From Onthophagus taurus (lineage: Eukaryota > Arthropoda > Insecta > Coleoptera > Scarabaeidae), in the NCBI RefSeq assembly GCF_036711975.1, contig NC_091971.1, positions 17,367,501 through 17,431,500 on the forward strand: a DNA stretch of 64,000 nucleotides. The letters run 5' to 3'. This document shows, in pieces, positions 32,476 through 44,259 of the stretch. The translations under genes were made by a program, and so were the position numbers. The stretch's first letter is position 1. Each line of letters begins with the position of its first letter. The notes beneath the pieces were generated by a model. The model was not told the DNA's origin and ran no database searches. It saw only the letters and a program-made list of their open reading frames with translations.

Positions 32476-33965
32476 ATGGATCAAGATAACATAATTCATA
32501 AGCAATAACACCATATTTATCTCAATATCTTATGCACAAGCCGGGAAATCCCACAATATCAAAATTGACAATCATCTACATTAAATTCTGTTCTGACTAA
32601 AAAGTAACTAAAGGTGATAGAGAAAAACGTTTCCTACAAAAATTGATGATAAAGGATCAAGATAACATAATTCATAACCAATGCCAACATAGCTAACACC
32701 ATTTCTTATGTACAAACCAGGAAATCCCAAAATATCAAAATTGACAATAATCTACATTAAATTCTGTTATGATTAAAAAACTGAAAGTGACAGAGAAAAA
32801 CGTTTCCCTTAAAACTTGATGATAATGCTAATCAAGACAACATAATCCATAGCCAATGCCACCATAGATATCACCACTTCTTAGACTCAAGACAGGAATT
32901 CTCAAAATATCAAAATTGACAATCATCTGCGTTAAATTCTGTTATAAGTAGAAAATTAAAGGTGATAGAGCAAAACGTTTCCCATAAAAATTAATGATAA
33001 TGAATCAAGATAACATAATTCATAACCAATGCAATCATAGATATCACCATTTCTTAGGTTCAAGCCAGGAATTCTCAAAATATCAAAATTGACAATCATC
33101 TGCGTTAAATTCTGTTATAAGTAGAAAATTAAAGGTGATAGAGAAAAGCGTTTCCCATAAAAATTAATGATAATGAATCAAGATAATATAATCCATAGTC
33201 ACTGCCACCATAGATATCACCATTTTTTAGGTTCAAGCCAGGAATTCTCAAAATATCAAAATTGATAATCATCTGCGTTAAATTCTGTTATAAGTAGAAA
33301 ATTAAAGGTGATAGATAAAAACGTTTCCCATAAAAATTAATGATAATAAATCAAGATAACAAAATTCATAACCAATGTTGCCATAGATATCACCACTCCT
33401 TAGGCTCAAGCCAGGAATTCTCAAAATATCAAAATTGACAATCATCTGCGTTACTTAAATTCTGTTATAAGTAGAAAATTAAAAGTGATAGAGAAAAACG
33501 TTTCCCATAAAAATTAATGATAATGAATCAAGATAACAAAATTCATAACCAATGTTGCCATAGATATCACCACTTCTTAGGTTCAAGCCAGGAATTCTGA
33601 AAATATCAAAATTGACAATCATCTGCGTTACTTAAATTCTGTTACATGTAGAAAACTAAAGGTGATAGAGGAAAACGTTTCCCATAAAAATTAATGATAA
33701 TGAATCAAGATAACATAATTCATAACCAATGCTATCATAGACATCACTATTTCTTAGGTTCAAGCCAGGAATTCTCAAAATATCAAAATTGACAATCATC
33801 TGCGTTAAATTCTGTGATAAGTAGAAAATTAAAGGTGATAGAGAAAAACGTTTCCTATAAAAATTAATGATAATGAATCAAGATAACATAATTCATAACC
33901 AATGTTGCCATAAATATCACCACTTCTTAGGTTCAACCCAGGAATTCTCAAAATATCGAAATCGC
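32466..33965 (+). repeat. ~174-bp tandem array derived from the transposase catalytic segment
   Basis: About nine units starting at roughly 32466, 32642, 32815, 32989, 33163, 33337, 33516, 33689 and 33862. Each begins ATGATAATGaATCAAGATAA (M-I-M-N/D-Q-D-N, the QQDN catalytic block) and continues through GCCAGGAATTCTCAAAATATC and GACAATCATCTGCGTTAAA. Two units carry a 4-bp insertion (ACTT). The outermost units are the most diverged, as expected of unequal exchange. Confidence 0.88.
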
Positions 33966-34125
33966 CAGCAAACATCGCCAAAAACTATGAAAGAATTAAT
34001 AGTGTTAAAAGTGCCTTCGACGCATTAACTAAAGAAAAGTTAGATAACGTATTCTCGACACTACAAAAGTGCATGGAGTCAACCATGATGGCCTCAGCAG
34101 GCAACAACTATAAAATTGATTAAAT
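33966..34125 (+). pseudogene. plant-type mariner transposase, C-terminal part
   Basis: After the array the protein resumes: SAFDALTKEKLDNVF, STLQKCMESTMM, AGNNYKID. This is the conserved C-terminus of the family, so the array interrupts what was one gene. Confidence 0.82.
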
Positions 34126-34245
34126 TTGAATCTGAGCATGCTATAAAAAACTTTTCGAACGAAAGTTGTAGCAAATTATATTCTTAACAAAATTGCTCTT
34201 TGCTCTCAGACGCATAGATATCGAAAAAAATATGAAAATTCATGA
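34126..34245. repeat. single unit of the ~175-bp satellite family
   Basis: Contains GAAAGTTGTAGCAAATTATATTC, TTGCTCTTTGCTCTCAGACG and ATCGAAAAAAAT in the same order as the 5.5-7.0 kb array: a third location for that family in the window. Confidence 0.75.
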
Positions 34246-34425
34246 ATAAGGAAAAGCTTCCCTATTAAAGGGCTTTTACATTGAACCAGCTGAATTGTGT
34301 TTAAACGTGTAAAATTTTCATTACTGTATGTTTGAATTAAGTTACAAATTGAATTACTAATTTTACAAATACAATAAAGCAGTTTCTAAAGTTTTGTATA
34401 CCATAATTTGGAACAGTCCCGATTT

Positions 34426-34797
34426 TAAATTTAAATTAAAGTCGATAAAGAAGAGATTTTACTAAAGTCGATAATAAACTAACCTGTAATTATCTGTCAA
34501 TCTGACAGATGACGGATAGTATGTTTACTAACCTTTCTTAAATTGTGTTTACCCTCGCTTTTTAAAACTTTACCTTCCGCTTAAATTTTAATTAATTAAT
34601 TAATAAATAATTACTTATTTCTCTTTTTTTAAATCAAACTAAGTAAAAGTGATGACATGACCATGAACCTACGAAAAACTTAACCTCTAAATGAGTCAAC
34701 AACGTATTTCTTTTCTCTACGCAATGATTCATAGTTATTTTTACTTGATTAATGATAAAGCGTAGTCCTATAAGATTAAATTTAGTTATCTGATAAG
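34426..34797. other. calpain-7 5' flank
   Basis: AT-rich upstream region and presumed 5' UTR. No distinct promoter element recognised. Confidence 0.4.
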
Positions 34798-37700
34798 ATG
34801 TGTAGTCCAAGCCAATATTTTGAGGATGCCATAGCGTATGCTAGAAGAGCTGTAGAATTTGATCAAAATGGGCAAGTAGAGCCCGCGATTTATTTTTATA
34901 GAGTATCCGCGAAATTATTAGAAAACGCTGCTGACGAGTGCGAAGAGAGAAAAGAAACTTATTTATTAAAATCAGAAGAGTACAAAAACAGGGCTTTAAC
35001 ACTCGAAGAAATGAAAAAGAATCAAGCTGAGGATTGCAGCGATGAAGTTAAACAACTTCAAAAAAGGTACAAATTCTTAGTACAACAAGCTTTAGATGCG
35101 GATTCAGCAGGTTTAAAGGATACGGCAGTGAATTTATATACAAACGCAGTGGAATGTGTGACGAAACATCCGGAGTTAATGAAAGATTTTAAGGATTTAA
35201 CTTTGAAATGTTTGGAAAGAGCCGAGGAATTAAAAGGTATTAAAAGGGAAAGTCCCACAACATCAAAACAACAAGATGAAAGTCCAAATGATTCCAAAAT
35301 TTATACACAAAGCAATCAAAAGTCTTTATACAGAAGTACATCAATTAATTTAAAAGTTAGTGGTGGATCTGAAAGTTACACTGACGAAGAAAAACGAGTT
35401 TTATTTCATACATCAAAAATAAACAACAACGAATTCGTACCTTTCATGTATATAGATTTATCAGAAAAATTTCAATTTGCTATTCCATTCACAGATAAAG
35501 ACGGATTTCTTGCACTTTCACCAAAACAAAGACGAGATTTCCATAAATGGGTTCGACCCGATGAAATATCTAAAGAACCCACGATATTATTTGGTGATTT
35601 TCCCAGTTATTTCAGCATCAAACAAACTATCGTATCAGATTGTTCATTCGTTGCCAGTTTGGCTGTTAGTGCTTCTTATGAAAGAAGATTTGGAAAGAAA
35701 TTGGTCACTGCTATTATTTATCCACGATCTAAAGATAAAAAACCACTCTACAATCCTTTTGGTAAATATATGATTAAAATGCACATAAATGGGATTACAA
35801 GAAAAGTTATTATTGATGATTATTTACCAATTAGTAAATATGGACAATTGTTGTGTTCTTATTCAAGTAATAAAAATGAATTTTGGGTTTCTTTATTAGA
35901 AAAAGCTTATATGAAAGTTATGGGTGGTTATGATTTTCCAGGAAGTAATAGTGTAAGTTATTATTTATTACTTTATTATGTATTTTTAGATATCATAAAA
36001 ATTCATAAAAACCTCTTCTTCTTCTCCTGATCCTTCATAATCCTCCTGATACCTTTATATCTGCTACAGTCTTCCCTCTCTTCTTCCCAACTTCTGCTAT
36101 TCTTTCTTCCCACTTCATCCTAGGTCTTCCCCTATCCTTATTCTTTGCTTCAAATACCTTTTTTACTATTGTGTTATGTTCCATTCTAATTATGTGGGCG
36201 TACCAGTTTAGTTGCTTTCTCTCTATTTTGCTGATTATCTCCTCTTGATGTACTCCCAGTCTTATTTCCTCATTCCTTATTCTATCCCACTTCATCTTCC
36301 CCACTATTTTCCATAAAAATTTCATTTCCATTGCTGTGAGCTTTCCTTCTTGTTTATCTTGGAGTGCCCATTCACTGGCATTTCAATTTTATCTGTTCAT
36401 CTATCTCCTTCCCAAAAATTGTTCTGTTTAGAGAAAGGATGGGCAAACTTAATAGTGGTATGATCGACGTTAATTTTCGTTTTTATGCGCGATCGACTTC
36501 GAAAATGGGCTAAATTAAAAACAAGTACAAATTTAATTAAGGTCTTTATTGATAATAATATATTAAATACAGTGTGTTAATTAATTATCCTACCCAACGT
36601 CATCATTGCAAGTATGCAACCAATGTCACAGTATTGGTATTGCTATACGCAAATCGCGTATTATATTGTATGGTCCATTTAACTTGGGACAAGCGATTAT
36701 CTCGAAAACAGTTCATTTTACATAAAAATAAACCATATGAAAGTTGTTCTGTGCGAAGGGGGAAACCATATGACGATAACATTTTTTGACCTTGACTTTA
36801 TTTTCAAGGTTATATGAAGGTCACGACCAATTTTTTAAATGGCACTCATATGTATATACAGGGTTAGCTTTTTTCCATGTTTAGTATGGAGATCTCGAAA
36901 ACTAGCGGAGATAAAGAGACGATTAAATAGGGAAAGAATTGCAGTTTCATGAACTCAATTTAATGAGCTTTTTGTTTTTTGGATGAAATGCATGGCTAAC
37001 TAGATATCTCGAAAAAACCGTTTTTTTTGTTATATCGTTCGATACCTATGGCTCCGCTATTATTGATTTTAGGAAAAATATGTAAAGAAAAAATTTGTAG
37101 GGTATTACATGTTTAATAAAGCAGTTTAACTGATTTTTTTATTTAAGCAATAATTTTTGAGTTATGACACAAATTTGTAATTTTTCTAATGGAAACCATA
37201 GTTGGCCAAGACTTTAGAAAGAAGCCCTTTTCTCAACGATTCTAATGATATACCACTTGACATGGATATTTTTATTAATAAATAAATTATAGCCATTCAT
37301 TCTTTTAATTTGCAAAATTGTTCAGGTAGTATGCTATGGAAACAATTGATAGATACGTTTGCAAACGTATGTGTCCATGATTTCGTTCGCTAGCTTATTA
37401 AGTGATGGTGCCCCATCGTGTTGAAGCCATTTAAGCAAATGACGTGTCTGCAGGAGCAATTTATTCAACATATTATCGAACTCGTTCTGTAGAAAGTGAA
37501 GATAATGATCTCCGTTTAACGTATCATAAAAAATGTACGGACCAAGAATTCTTGAACAAATGACACCGCACCAAACATTAAATCCAAACTAAACTCTCTT
37601 GAACATGGTGCGGATTTTCCTGCATCCATAAATGTTGATTATGTCTATTAAACATGCCGCATTTTGTAAATTGTGTTTCATCTGTCCACAAAACTTTAAT

Positions 37701-40700
37701 GTAAGCTATGATCAGCTTCACACATGTTAATAAACCACGGTAGTGTTTGTGAAACTGCCATTTTATATGCATGAAATCTATGCTTTTTTAGTTCTCTTAC
37801 GACAGTACGTTGTGACGTGCCTGCTTTAGATGCAACTTGTGTTGAAACCGATGCATCTTGCTGGATTCGTGCTAATACATTTACTTCTGTCTTGTATCTT
37901 GAGTTGGTTTACAAAAAGGACCATACTCGCCCAAATTATCAGCCTCTTCAAAGTAGGTAGAGAAGGCTGGCGACGATCAAAATACTTTTCTGCAGCTTGT
38001 ATTGCATTTTTATAGCATAAAATGTAACACTCAATGATATCACGCTTTTATTGATTAGAAAATTCATATTGATTATAATTTACAAAACCTCAATCAACGT
38101 TAATTAGAAACTAAACGAAACATACATAGATACGTTTTATCTATCAATTGTTTCCATAGCATACTGCCTAAACAGTTTTCCAATTAAAAGAATAAATGGC
38201 TATAATTTATTTATTAATAAAAATATCTATATTAAAATAATAAACAAATAAATATAACTTCTTATCTTGCAAAATTATTAAGAAGTTATATTTATTTGTT
38301 TATTATTTTAATATAGATATCTTATCTTGCAAAATTATTAAGAAGTTATATTTATTTGTTTATTATTTTAATATTTAAACGAAACTTGCAACATGGATAT
38401 CAACAGTTAAAAATATCTATGTCAAGTGGTATGTCATTAGAATCGTTGAGAAAAGGCCTTTTTTATAAAGTCATTGCCATATATATAAAGTTATGGTTTC
38501 CATTAGAAAAATTACAAGTTTTTGTCATAACTCAAAAATTATTGCTTAATCGAGATATCGAACAGAGACATCGAAACCGAGATCGGTTTTTTCGAGATAT
38601 CTAGTTAGCGATGCATTTTATCCAAAAAACAGAAAGCTCATTAAACTTAGTTAATGAAACTGCGATTCTTAATACTAAACATGCAAAAACAAACTCACCC
38701 TGTTACTCACCCATATTTCATTGTAAAATCTGAATCTGTGGATGAAAGTAAAAATTAGGTTTTTTATCCATTTCACCCTTTTTAATTATAATATGAAAGA
38801 TCAAGGACAAATTATACTTTGGTGATGACTTTTTTTAATATATTGTTTTTATACTTTGATTTATGTACAAATTTGTGTTTAAATGTAACTTAAAAGTTTA
38901 CTACTTGACGTAAGTCCATATATCCAATTTTATTAAATAACACTTAAAACTTTATTTTTAATCATACAAACTTGTAACTTAATTATAATATGTTTTGTTT
39001 GTTAATTTTGTAGGTTCTAATTCTACTGAGGAAGGGCTTGTGCCCGAAACTAGTTAAAAATAGAGAAATAAACATTTAAAAAAGTCATCACCAGAGTATA
39101 ATTTGTTTTTGATCTTTCATATTATGATACAAGTAAAGTAATTAAAAAAGTTCAAAAGATGTTTCACCGTCGTAGGTACTGGCAAAACCACACGGTAATT
39201 TTTTTTTATTTAATTATTTTGCTTTTATCCATAGATTCAGATTTTGCAATCAAAAACTAAATAGGGTGCCATTTAAAAAATTTGTCGTAACCTTCATATG
39301 GCCTTGAAAATAAGGTCATGGTCAAAAAATTTTATCGTTATACGGTTGTCATTTGTTCATTTTGCATAAAAATGAACCGTTATCGAGATAATCGCTTGCC
39401 TCACGTTAAATGGACCATTCTGTCGATTTCTATATTATTAATAGTTGCCATGACTGGTCTGTGGTTGGTTCCTATTTGTGCTTTTGCTTCAGTCTTTACC
39501 TCCTCGACTTTGTTTTGGAAGTTTCGGGTGTATGTTATGTAATTAATAATACTCTTAGCATCCCTTTCTTCCGCCACAAACGTATATTTATCTTGGCTCC
39601 TCTGACTCTACATAGTGTTTCCAATCAATAAGTCGTTTATTTGACAAAATTCCAGCATTCTTTGCCCATTTCTATTCATAACTGCCTCTCCCCCTTCTCT
39701 ATATCATTACATATTTTCGCATTCCAGTCTCCCATTATAATTACTTCCTCTCCTTATTCTCTGGATTTATCGAAGCTTTTCTGCAGGCTTGAGTAAAAAT
39801 CTCGTAATTCTTCTTCTTCTGTTCCTTCCGTTGGTGCGTAGATTTGAATTATATTTACCTTTCCGTTAATTTCCAATTCCAGAATTCTTGAATTTACTGG
39901 TGCATACTTATTTACTTTGCTCCATGTATTTTCGTGGACTCCTGAAAAGTATAGACAATAATTGTTTGATAATTGTATGCTTCCCCTTCCCTTCTTTTTC
40001 GCTTCACTAATTCCCATTATTTCTATCCCAAATCTTTCCGTCTCGTCCATTATTTTCCTTTCCTTTCCCGTTATAGTTGTAATATTCCACGTCCCCATCT
40101 TTATAACTTTCTTATTTTCTCCTTGCTTTTTCCTGCGTTTATCCATATTCCTGCCATTTTCATCCTCAGTAAAGTCTCCTTTTCTTAGTAGGTACACTTA
40201 GTATTTTGAATTTATGGGGCGTTTTTTTTTCTTTTTCCATATCGTCTGGTGATCTTTTCGAAATTGTACGTTTATTATTCCTGCCAGCTTCTTCATCCAC
40301 TATCTTCCCCTGGTCGTTTGGTTACAATTTGTTGTATTGTAAATAAGCTGTAACTCCTTTCCTCCTGAGTTCCCTTAGTTCAGTCATCAAATCATATCTC
40401 TCTCTCTCTCTGAATTTTCTTAGAGTAGTCCTCATCTATCCATATATTCGTTCCTTTTAACTTTTTAGCGTTTTTTAGGATATCCATCCTTCTGCCTTCC
40501 TTTGTTAGTTATACTTCTGATGACAATATCATCGCTTGTTAAATTTACTCCGATATTCCTCATTAAGTTAATCACTTCATTCTCTCTCTTTTCGAAACTT
40601 TCAAATCTTTCTTCTTACCACATTTTTATGTCTTACCTCTCTTTCCAGCATATCTGTACGTTTCTTCTGTTCCACAATGTTCTCTTTAAATTCCTCATTT

Positions 40701-42225
40701 TCCCTTTTGTGTCGAGTCATCTCCCTTTTAATGTTGGTCAGCTCTTCCTTTATGTCTCTTAACATATTTTCAATTTTTTTCATATCTGACATCCTTCGTC
40801 TATCTGTTTATCATCACATTCTTTTTTTAGAATTAAATCTTCAGATATGTATTTTTAGATATCACAAAAATATCATATAATATTATATCAGTGTTTCTTC
40901 AATAGAATATAGATCTTCATGCTTTAACTGGTTGGATACCAGAACGTGTTGGAATCCGTAACAAAGATCCTGATTTCAACAAAACCAGTCTTTTCAACAC
41001 CCTCGAAACGAGACTTTCAAAAGGAGATGTTTTAGTTTCTGTAGCTACCGGAGAATTATCAGATGCAGAAGCTGAAAGAACGGGTTTAGTGGCAACTCAT
41101 GCTTATGCTGTATTGGATGCAAGGACTATTGATGATGTCAGATTGTTACAATTAAAAAATCCTTGGTCCCATTTGAGATGGAAAGGAAACTATTCCGAGT
41201 TAGATATAAGACACTGGACGCCACAATTACAAAAAACCTTAAATTACGACCCAAATAGTGCTGCTGCTTTTGATAATGGGGTATTTTGGATTGATTTTGA
41301 TAGCATTTGTGCGTTTTTTGATGTTTTTTATATGAATTGGAACCCAGAATTATTTAAATATACTTATTGTATACATGAGTGAGTAAATTCGTTTTCCTTT
41401 CATAAATTAAACTCAAATGTAAACTGTTTTAGATCTTGGAATGCAGGTAGAGGTCCAATAAAAGATCTTTACACAATTGGACAAAACCCACAATACACTT
41501 TAGAAGTAAATCCGGATACTCAAGGTGCCGTTTGGGTTTTATTAACACGTCATATAACGGATATAGAAGATTTCCGCGAAAATCGTGAATACATAACACT
41601 TTTAGTGTACAAAGGAAACGGAAAAAGGGTTTATTATCCCCATGATCCGCCCCCTTACATCGACGGTGTTCGAATAAATAGCCCTCATTATTTATGTAAA
41701 ATAATTCTTGGTCCTGGGAGTGGAACAAAATACACACTTGTCGTATCGCAATATGAAAAGAGTACCACAATTTACTATACTTTAAGAGCTTATGCGACGT
41801 GTCCATTTACGTTAAATAAAATTGGTGATCCATATCGATTTGAAAAAACCGTTTCTGGGGAATGGAATGGATTAAGTGCGGGAGGTTGTGGAAATCATGC
41901 AACTTATAAAAATAACCCAAAATTTAGAGTCGATTTAGATTCTTCTACGAATAATAATAGTTTATTTATTGAATTGAAAGGTCCAAAACAATTCCCAGTG
42001 GGATTCGATGTAACAATTGTTAATGTTAGTGATGAAGATGTAACTGCACCTTTTAAAACTGTTTCTTCAGGAGTTTATAGACAAGGTTACGTGGTTTTAT
42101 CACTTGAAAATATCCCTAGAGGATCTTTAAGTATTACTCCGTCCACTTTCTTACCAAATCAGGAAGCACCATTTATTTTATCTGTGAAATGTTCTGGATC
42201 TATTAATATTACAAGAGAAAGATAA
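34798..42225 (+). CDS. Capn7: calpain-7
   Basis: A cysteine protease of the PalB/calpain-7 branch, which binds ESCRT-III proteins through its MIT domains and works in endosomal sorting and cell separation. Exons 34798-35952, 40906-41378 and 41433-42225 give 806 residues (human 813). Two MIT helical domains lie at about 5-75 and 85-150, then a linker and the protease core. The catalytic triad is complete: C282 (VSDCSFVAS), H450 (ATHAYAVLD) and N470 (LKNPWSHLRW). The C-terminal third forms two C2-like domains ending SINITRER. Exon 2 must start at AATATAGATC to restore the conserved GSNS-NIDLHALTGW join. Intron 1 is about 5 kb and packed with transposons. Poly(A) signal near 42303. Confidence 0.95.
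36000..36360 (-). pseudogene. LINE ORF2 C-terminal fragment
   Basis: WDRIRNEEIRLGV, KIERKQLNWYAHIIRM and GRPRMKWEERIAEV are the post-RT motifs of an insect LINE. It lies in the calpain-7 intron, antisense to the host gene. It probably belongs to the same LINE as the endonuclease part at 39.4-40.2 kb; the RT core between them is missing. Confidence 0.75.
36857..38703 (-). mobile_element. inner Tc1/mariner-like element with transposase remnant
   Basis: TACAGGGTTAGC and CACCCTGTTA ends with TA. Inverted similarity is found at several points towards the centre (for example ACTAGATATCTCGAAAAAACC, and the GCCATTCATTCTTTTAATT region). A minus-strand piece at 37578-37772 reads KVLWTDETQFTKCGMFNRHN, the first catalytic block of an IS630/Tc1 transposase. 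A 60-bp segment (AAGAAGTTATATTTATTTG) is duplicated in tandem and inverted near 38220-38375. Confidence 0.7.
38785..39130. repeat. small foldback/MITE-like element
   Basis: ATAATATGAAAGATCAAGGAC and AGTCATCACC are inverted at the two sides, about 50 bp each, around about 240 bp of non-coding DNA. A second inverted pair (AAAATCTGAATCTGTGGATG, 38725-39250) surrounds it, so elements are stacked inside one another. Confidence 0.7.
39418..40860 (-). pseudogene. LINE 5' part: coiled-coil region and APE endonuclease
   Basis: The order on the minus strand matches a LINE. A coiled-coil (IENMLRDIKEELTNIKREM, 40601-40792) is followed by an endonuclease/exonuclease/phosphatase domain (MGTWNITTITGKERK, GISEAKKKG, LELEINGKVNIIQIYAPT, 39754-40197). 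The domain continues through GDWNAK to IGTNHRPVMATI near 39430. Frames are broken at least twice. The outer inverted-repeat element begins where the endonuclease ends. Confidence 0.78.
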
Positions 42226-42309
42226 AAGATAGTTTTATTTTTAGTCAGATTATTGTAATTGTAAAGATTAAGAGTAATTTATATTTGTATTTAATAATTG
42301 AAAATAAAA

Positions 42310-42840
42310 TTTATTGTTATTGCATTTTAATAAAGGATTAATAAAAAAAGTTGTATAGATTTTAAAAATTTATAAATTTTTTGAAATTTTCCACTTCAAT
42401 TTTATTTTTTAACAAATTCAATAAACTTCATGAAATGATTGTGAACTATATTATGAATAGTATTCTATACAAATGAGAGGCATATTACAAACCACCTTTG
42501 AAAGGAATCTTGCGCAGTTAGACATTTCAATAAAAACGCATTATTATCATGCCATTACATTTAACCGTAGTAATTTGTTGTTGCTTTGCTGTTGAGTATA
42601 AACGGGAGCTCTTATCATTGATTTTCTAAATTACCCAACTTAATCCATAGGCTAACAATCGGTAGCTTGAGTTAATCGTTAATTTCCGATATCTACGATT
42701 ACTTGTGGGTTATCTAACAAGAAATTGTATATTGGCTTATTTGTGCTGAGTCTCCGTTTAACCCCTTAATACATAAGCCTGAGTCTGACGGGTTCACTCA
42801 AAAATGGCGAAATTATGTAAGCCTAAGTTATCACAGGAGT
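42310..42840. other. intergenic, unassigned
   Basis: Downstream of calpain-7. No open frame or repeat recognised. Confidence 0.35.
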
Positions 42841-42869
42841 GAGCTGTGATATATGTATAAGCGTCATAT

Positions 42870-43170
42870 TCCATCCGGACTCCAGAAACAGAAACTAAAG
42901 GAAGGAAAATTATTGCTTTTGAAAGAAGGAAGTTTATGGTTATGAAATGGCGTGACGAAAAAGACGTGTTTCTACTACAGACTATAATAAACTAAAAAGG
43001 CCAGACCCTTGAAGACTGGCCGAACGCCATAGCCATAAATTTATTCCACCAACTAAAAAAACTTGCGCTCACAAGATGTTGAGCAGTGTGCTGTAAAAAG
43101 GATAACCAGTATTATTGTAGAATATGTGATAAAGCTTTCTGCATTGACAAACACTGGATTGGAGGTATAA
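42870..43170 (+). pseudogene. piggyBac-like transposase C-terminal fragment
   Basis: MKWRDEKDVFLLQTI matches the 'KWKDKRDV..LST' block. After a frameshift VCCKKDNQYYCRICDKAFC and a KHW ending form the cysteine-rich zinc-binding tail of piggyBac transposases. The catalytic core is absent. Confidence 0.7.
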
Positions 43171-44250
43171 CATTTTTTATCATAGTATTCTATTAACTAA
43201 TTTAAAGTATAATCATTTCCAGAAGTTCGCCAAATTGGTTGATTTACTAAATCACAGATTGTTTAATAAATTTTCATGGTGTATTTATATCCATTTATAA
43301 GCCAATCTTTTATCTACATTTCATCACTTTTAGACAAACAGCTAGTGCAATGTTCACGTAAATAACTTCATCATCATTTAATATGTTGAATACATAAGGA
43401 ATTATCATCCTACCACTTTATTCTGCATAATTAAGGCTATACTTTGTTAGGCACGTATTTAGTTGGAAATAAGAATCATGTTCTAGAGTCATGTGAATAC
43501 TCACTTATAGAATCGATGTCTGTAAGTTAAACCTTAGATACAAGGGTTTCGTTATATGACCATAAAAATATGGTCTAAAAATGGTGTCCAAAAACATTGT
43601 TGCATGCTGCTACAAAAAAATATCTTCTAGGAGACCTGGCAAATTATTCTCATAGAAATTACAGTAACTTTTACTCTTCAGTACAAAATATGATTGACTA
43701 TCAGTTTCACAGTCTTTGGTGATTATGTCGTTATAAAAAATGCGCATGAGTAAAATGCGCTTTCTCGGTAAACATTATGGACATTGGTTAAAAACATTAT
43801 GGAAGAAATTAGGATTGTAGTATGTTTCGTTTAATGCCCATATGCCAAATTTTACTCTCAATAGATTATATCAGGGATAAAGTATTAGAACACGTGATGG
43901 ATGATATAGATACAAATTTTATCTTTATGGCATCTAGGAACGCCTATTTCATGAAAACAAAGGTTGAGTATAATCCTACCCCCATTATACTCAACATCTC
44001 GCAATAACAGTTCTTCCTGATAACTTATAACTGCTCGATAGTTATCGTATAAGTGTTGTTAGGTTGCGTGCTACTTCGGTGCAAGATTGACTTAGGAAAA
44101 GAATATGATAATGTATCAATTTTCTTCTCTGTTGTATTTAATCCTTGAATTACAAAGTTGACGTCAATCGTTATCAATTTTCTGATAATTTGCGAAACTA
44201 ACTAGATTTGGAAACAGTCATAATAATGGCACAATAGATTCTTCGCTTAT
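43171..44250. other. intergenic, unassigned
   Basis: About 1.1 kb with no supported gene. A 61-codon frame at 43822 has no recognisable domain. Confidence 0.35.
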
Positions 44251-44259
44251 GTTTATTAT

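Larger units (their letters stand above)
32051..34425 (+). mobile_element. plant-type (DD39D-like) mariner relic with internal tandem array
   Basis: The left end is CTCCCTCTGTCCCAAATTA after TA, strongly like the Stowaway/plant mariner terminus. An inverted, eroded partner with CCAAATTATGGTAT lies near 34395-34420. Inside are a transposase N-central piece, a tandem array of a coding segment, and a transposase C-terminal piece, all in the same direction. It is dead because the N-terminus is missing and the core is duplicated. Confidence 0.8.
36671..39417. mobile_element. outer inverted-repeat element in calpain-7 intron 1
   Basis: Ends TGGTCCATTTAAC and its complement. The inverted repeats run through ATCTCGAAAACaGTTCATTTT and TGACCTTGACTTTATTTTCAAGG on the left, with matching complements at 39255-39417, about 170 bp or more. 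It interrupts the LINE and contains at least two further inverted-repeat elements. No transposase can be attributed to it. Confidence 0.72.

Noticed and set aside
39962..40880. Plus-strand Phe/Ser/Leu-rich frames in calpain-7 intron 1
   Set aside because: Antisense shadows of the LINE endonuclease and coiled-coil region.
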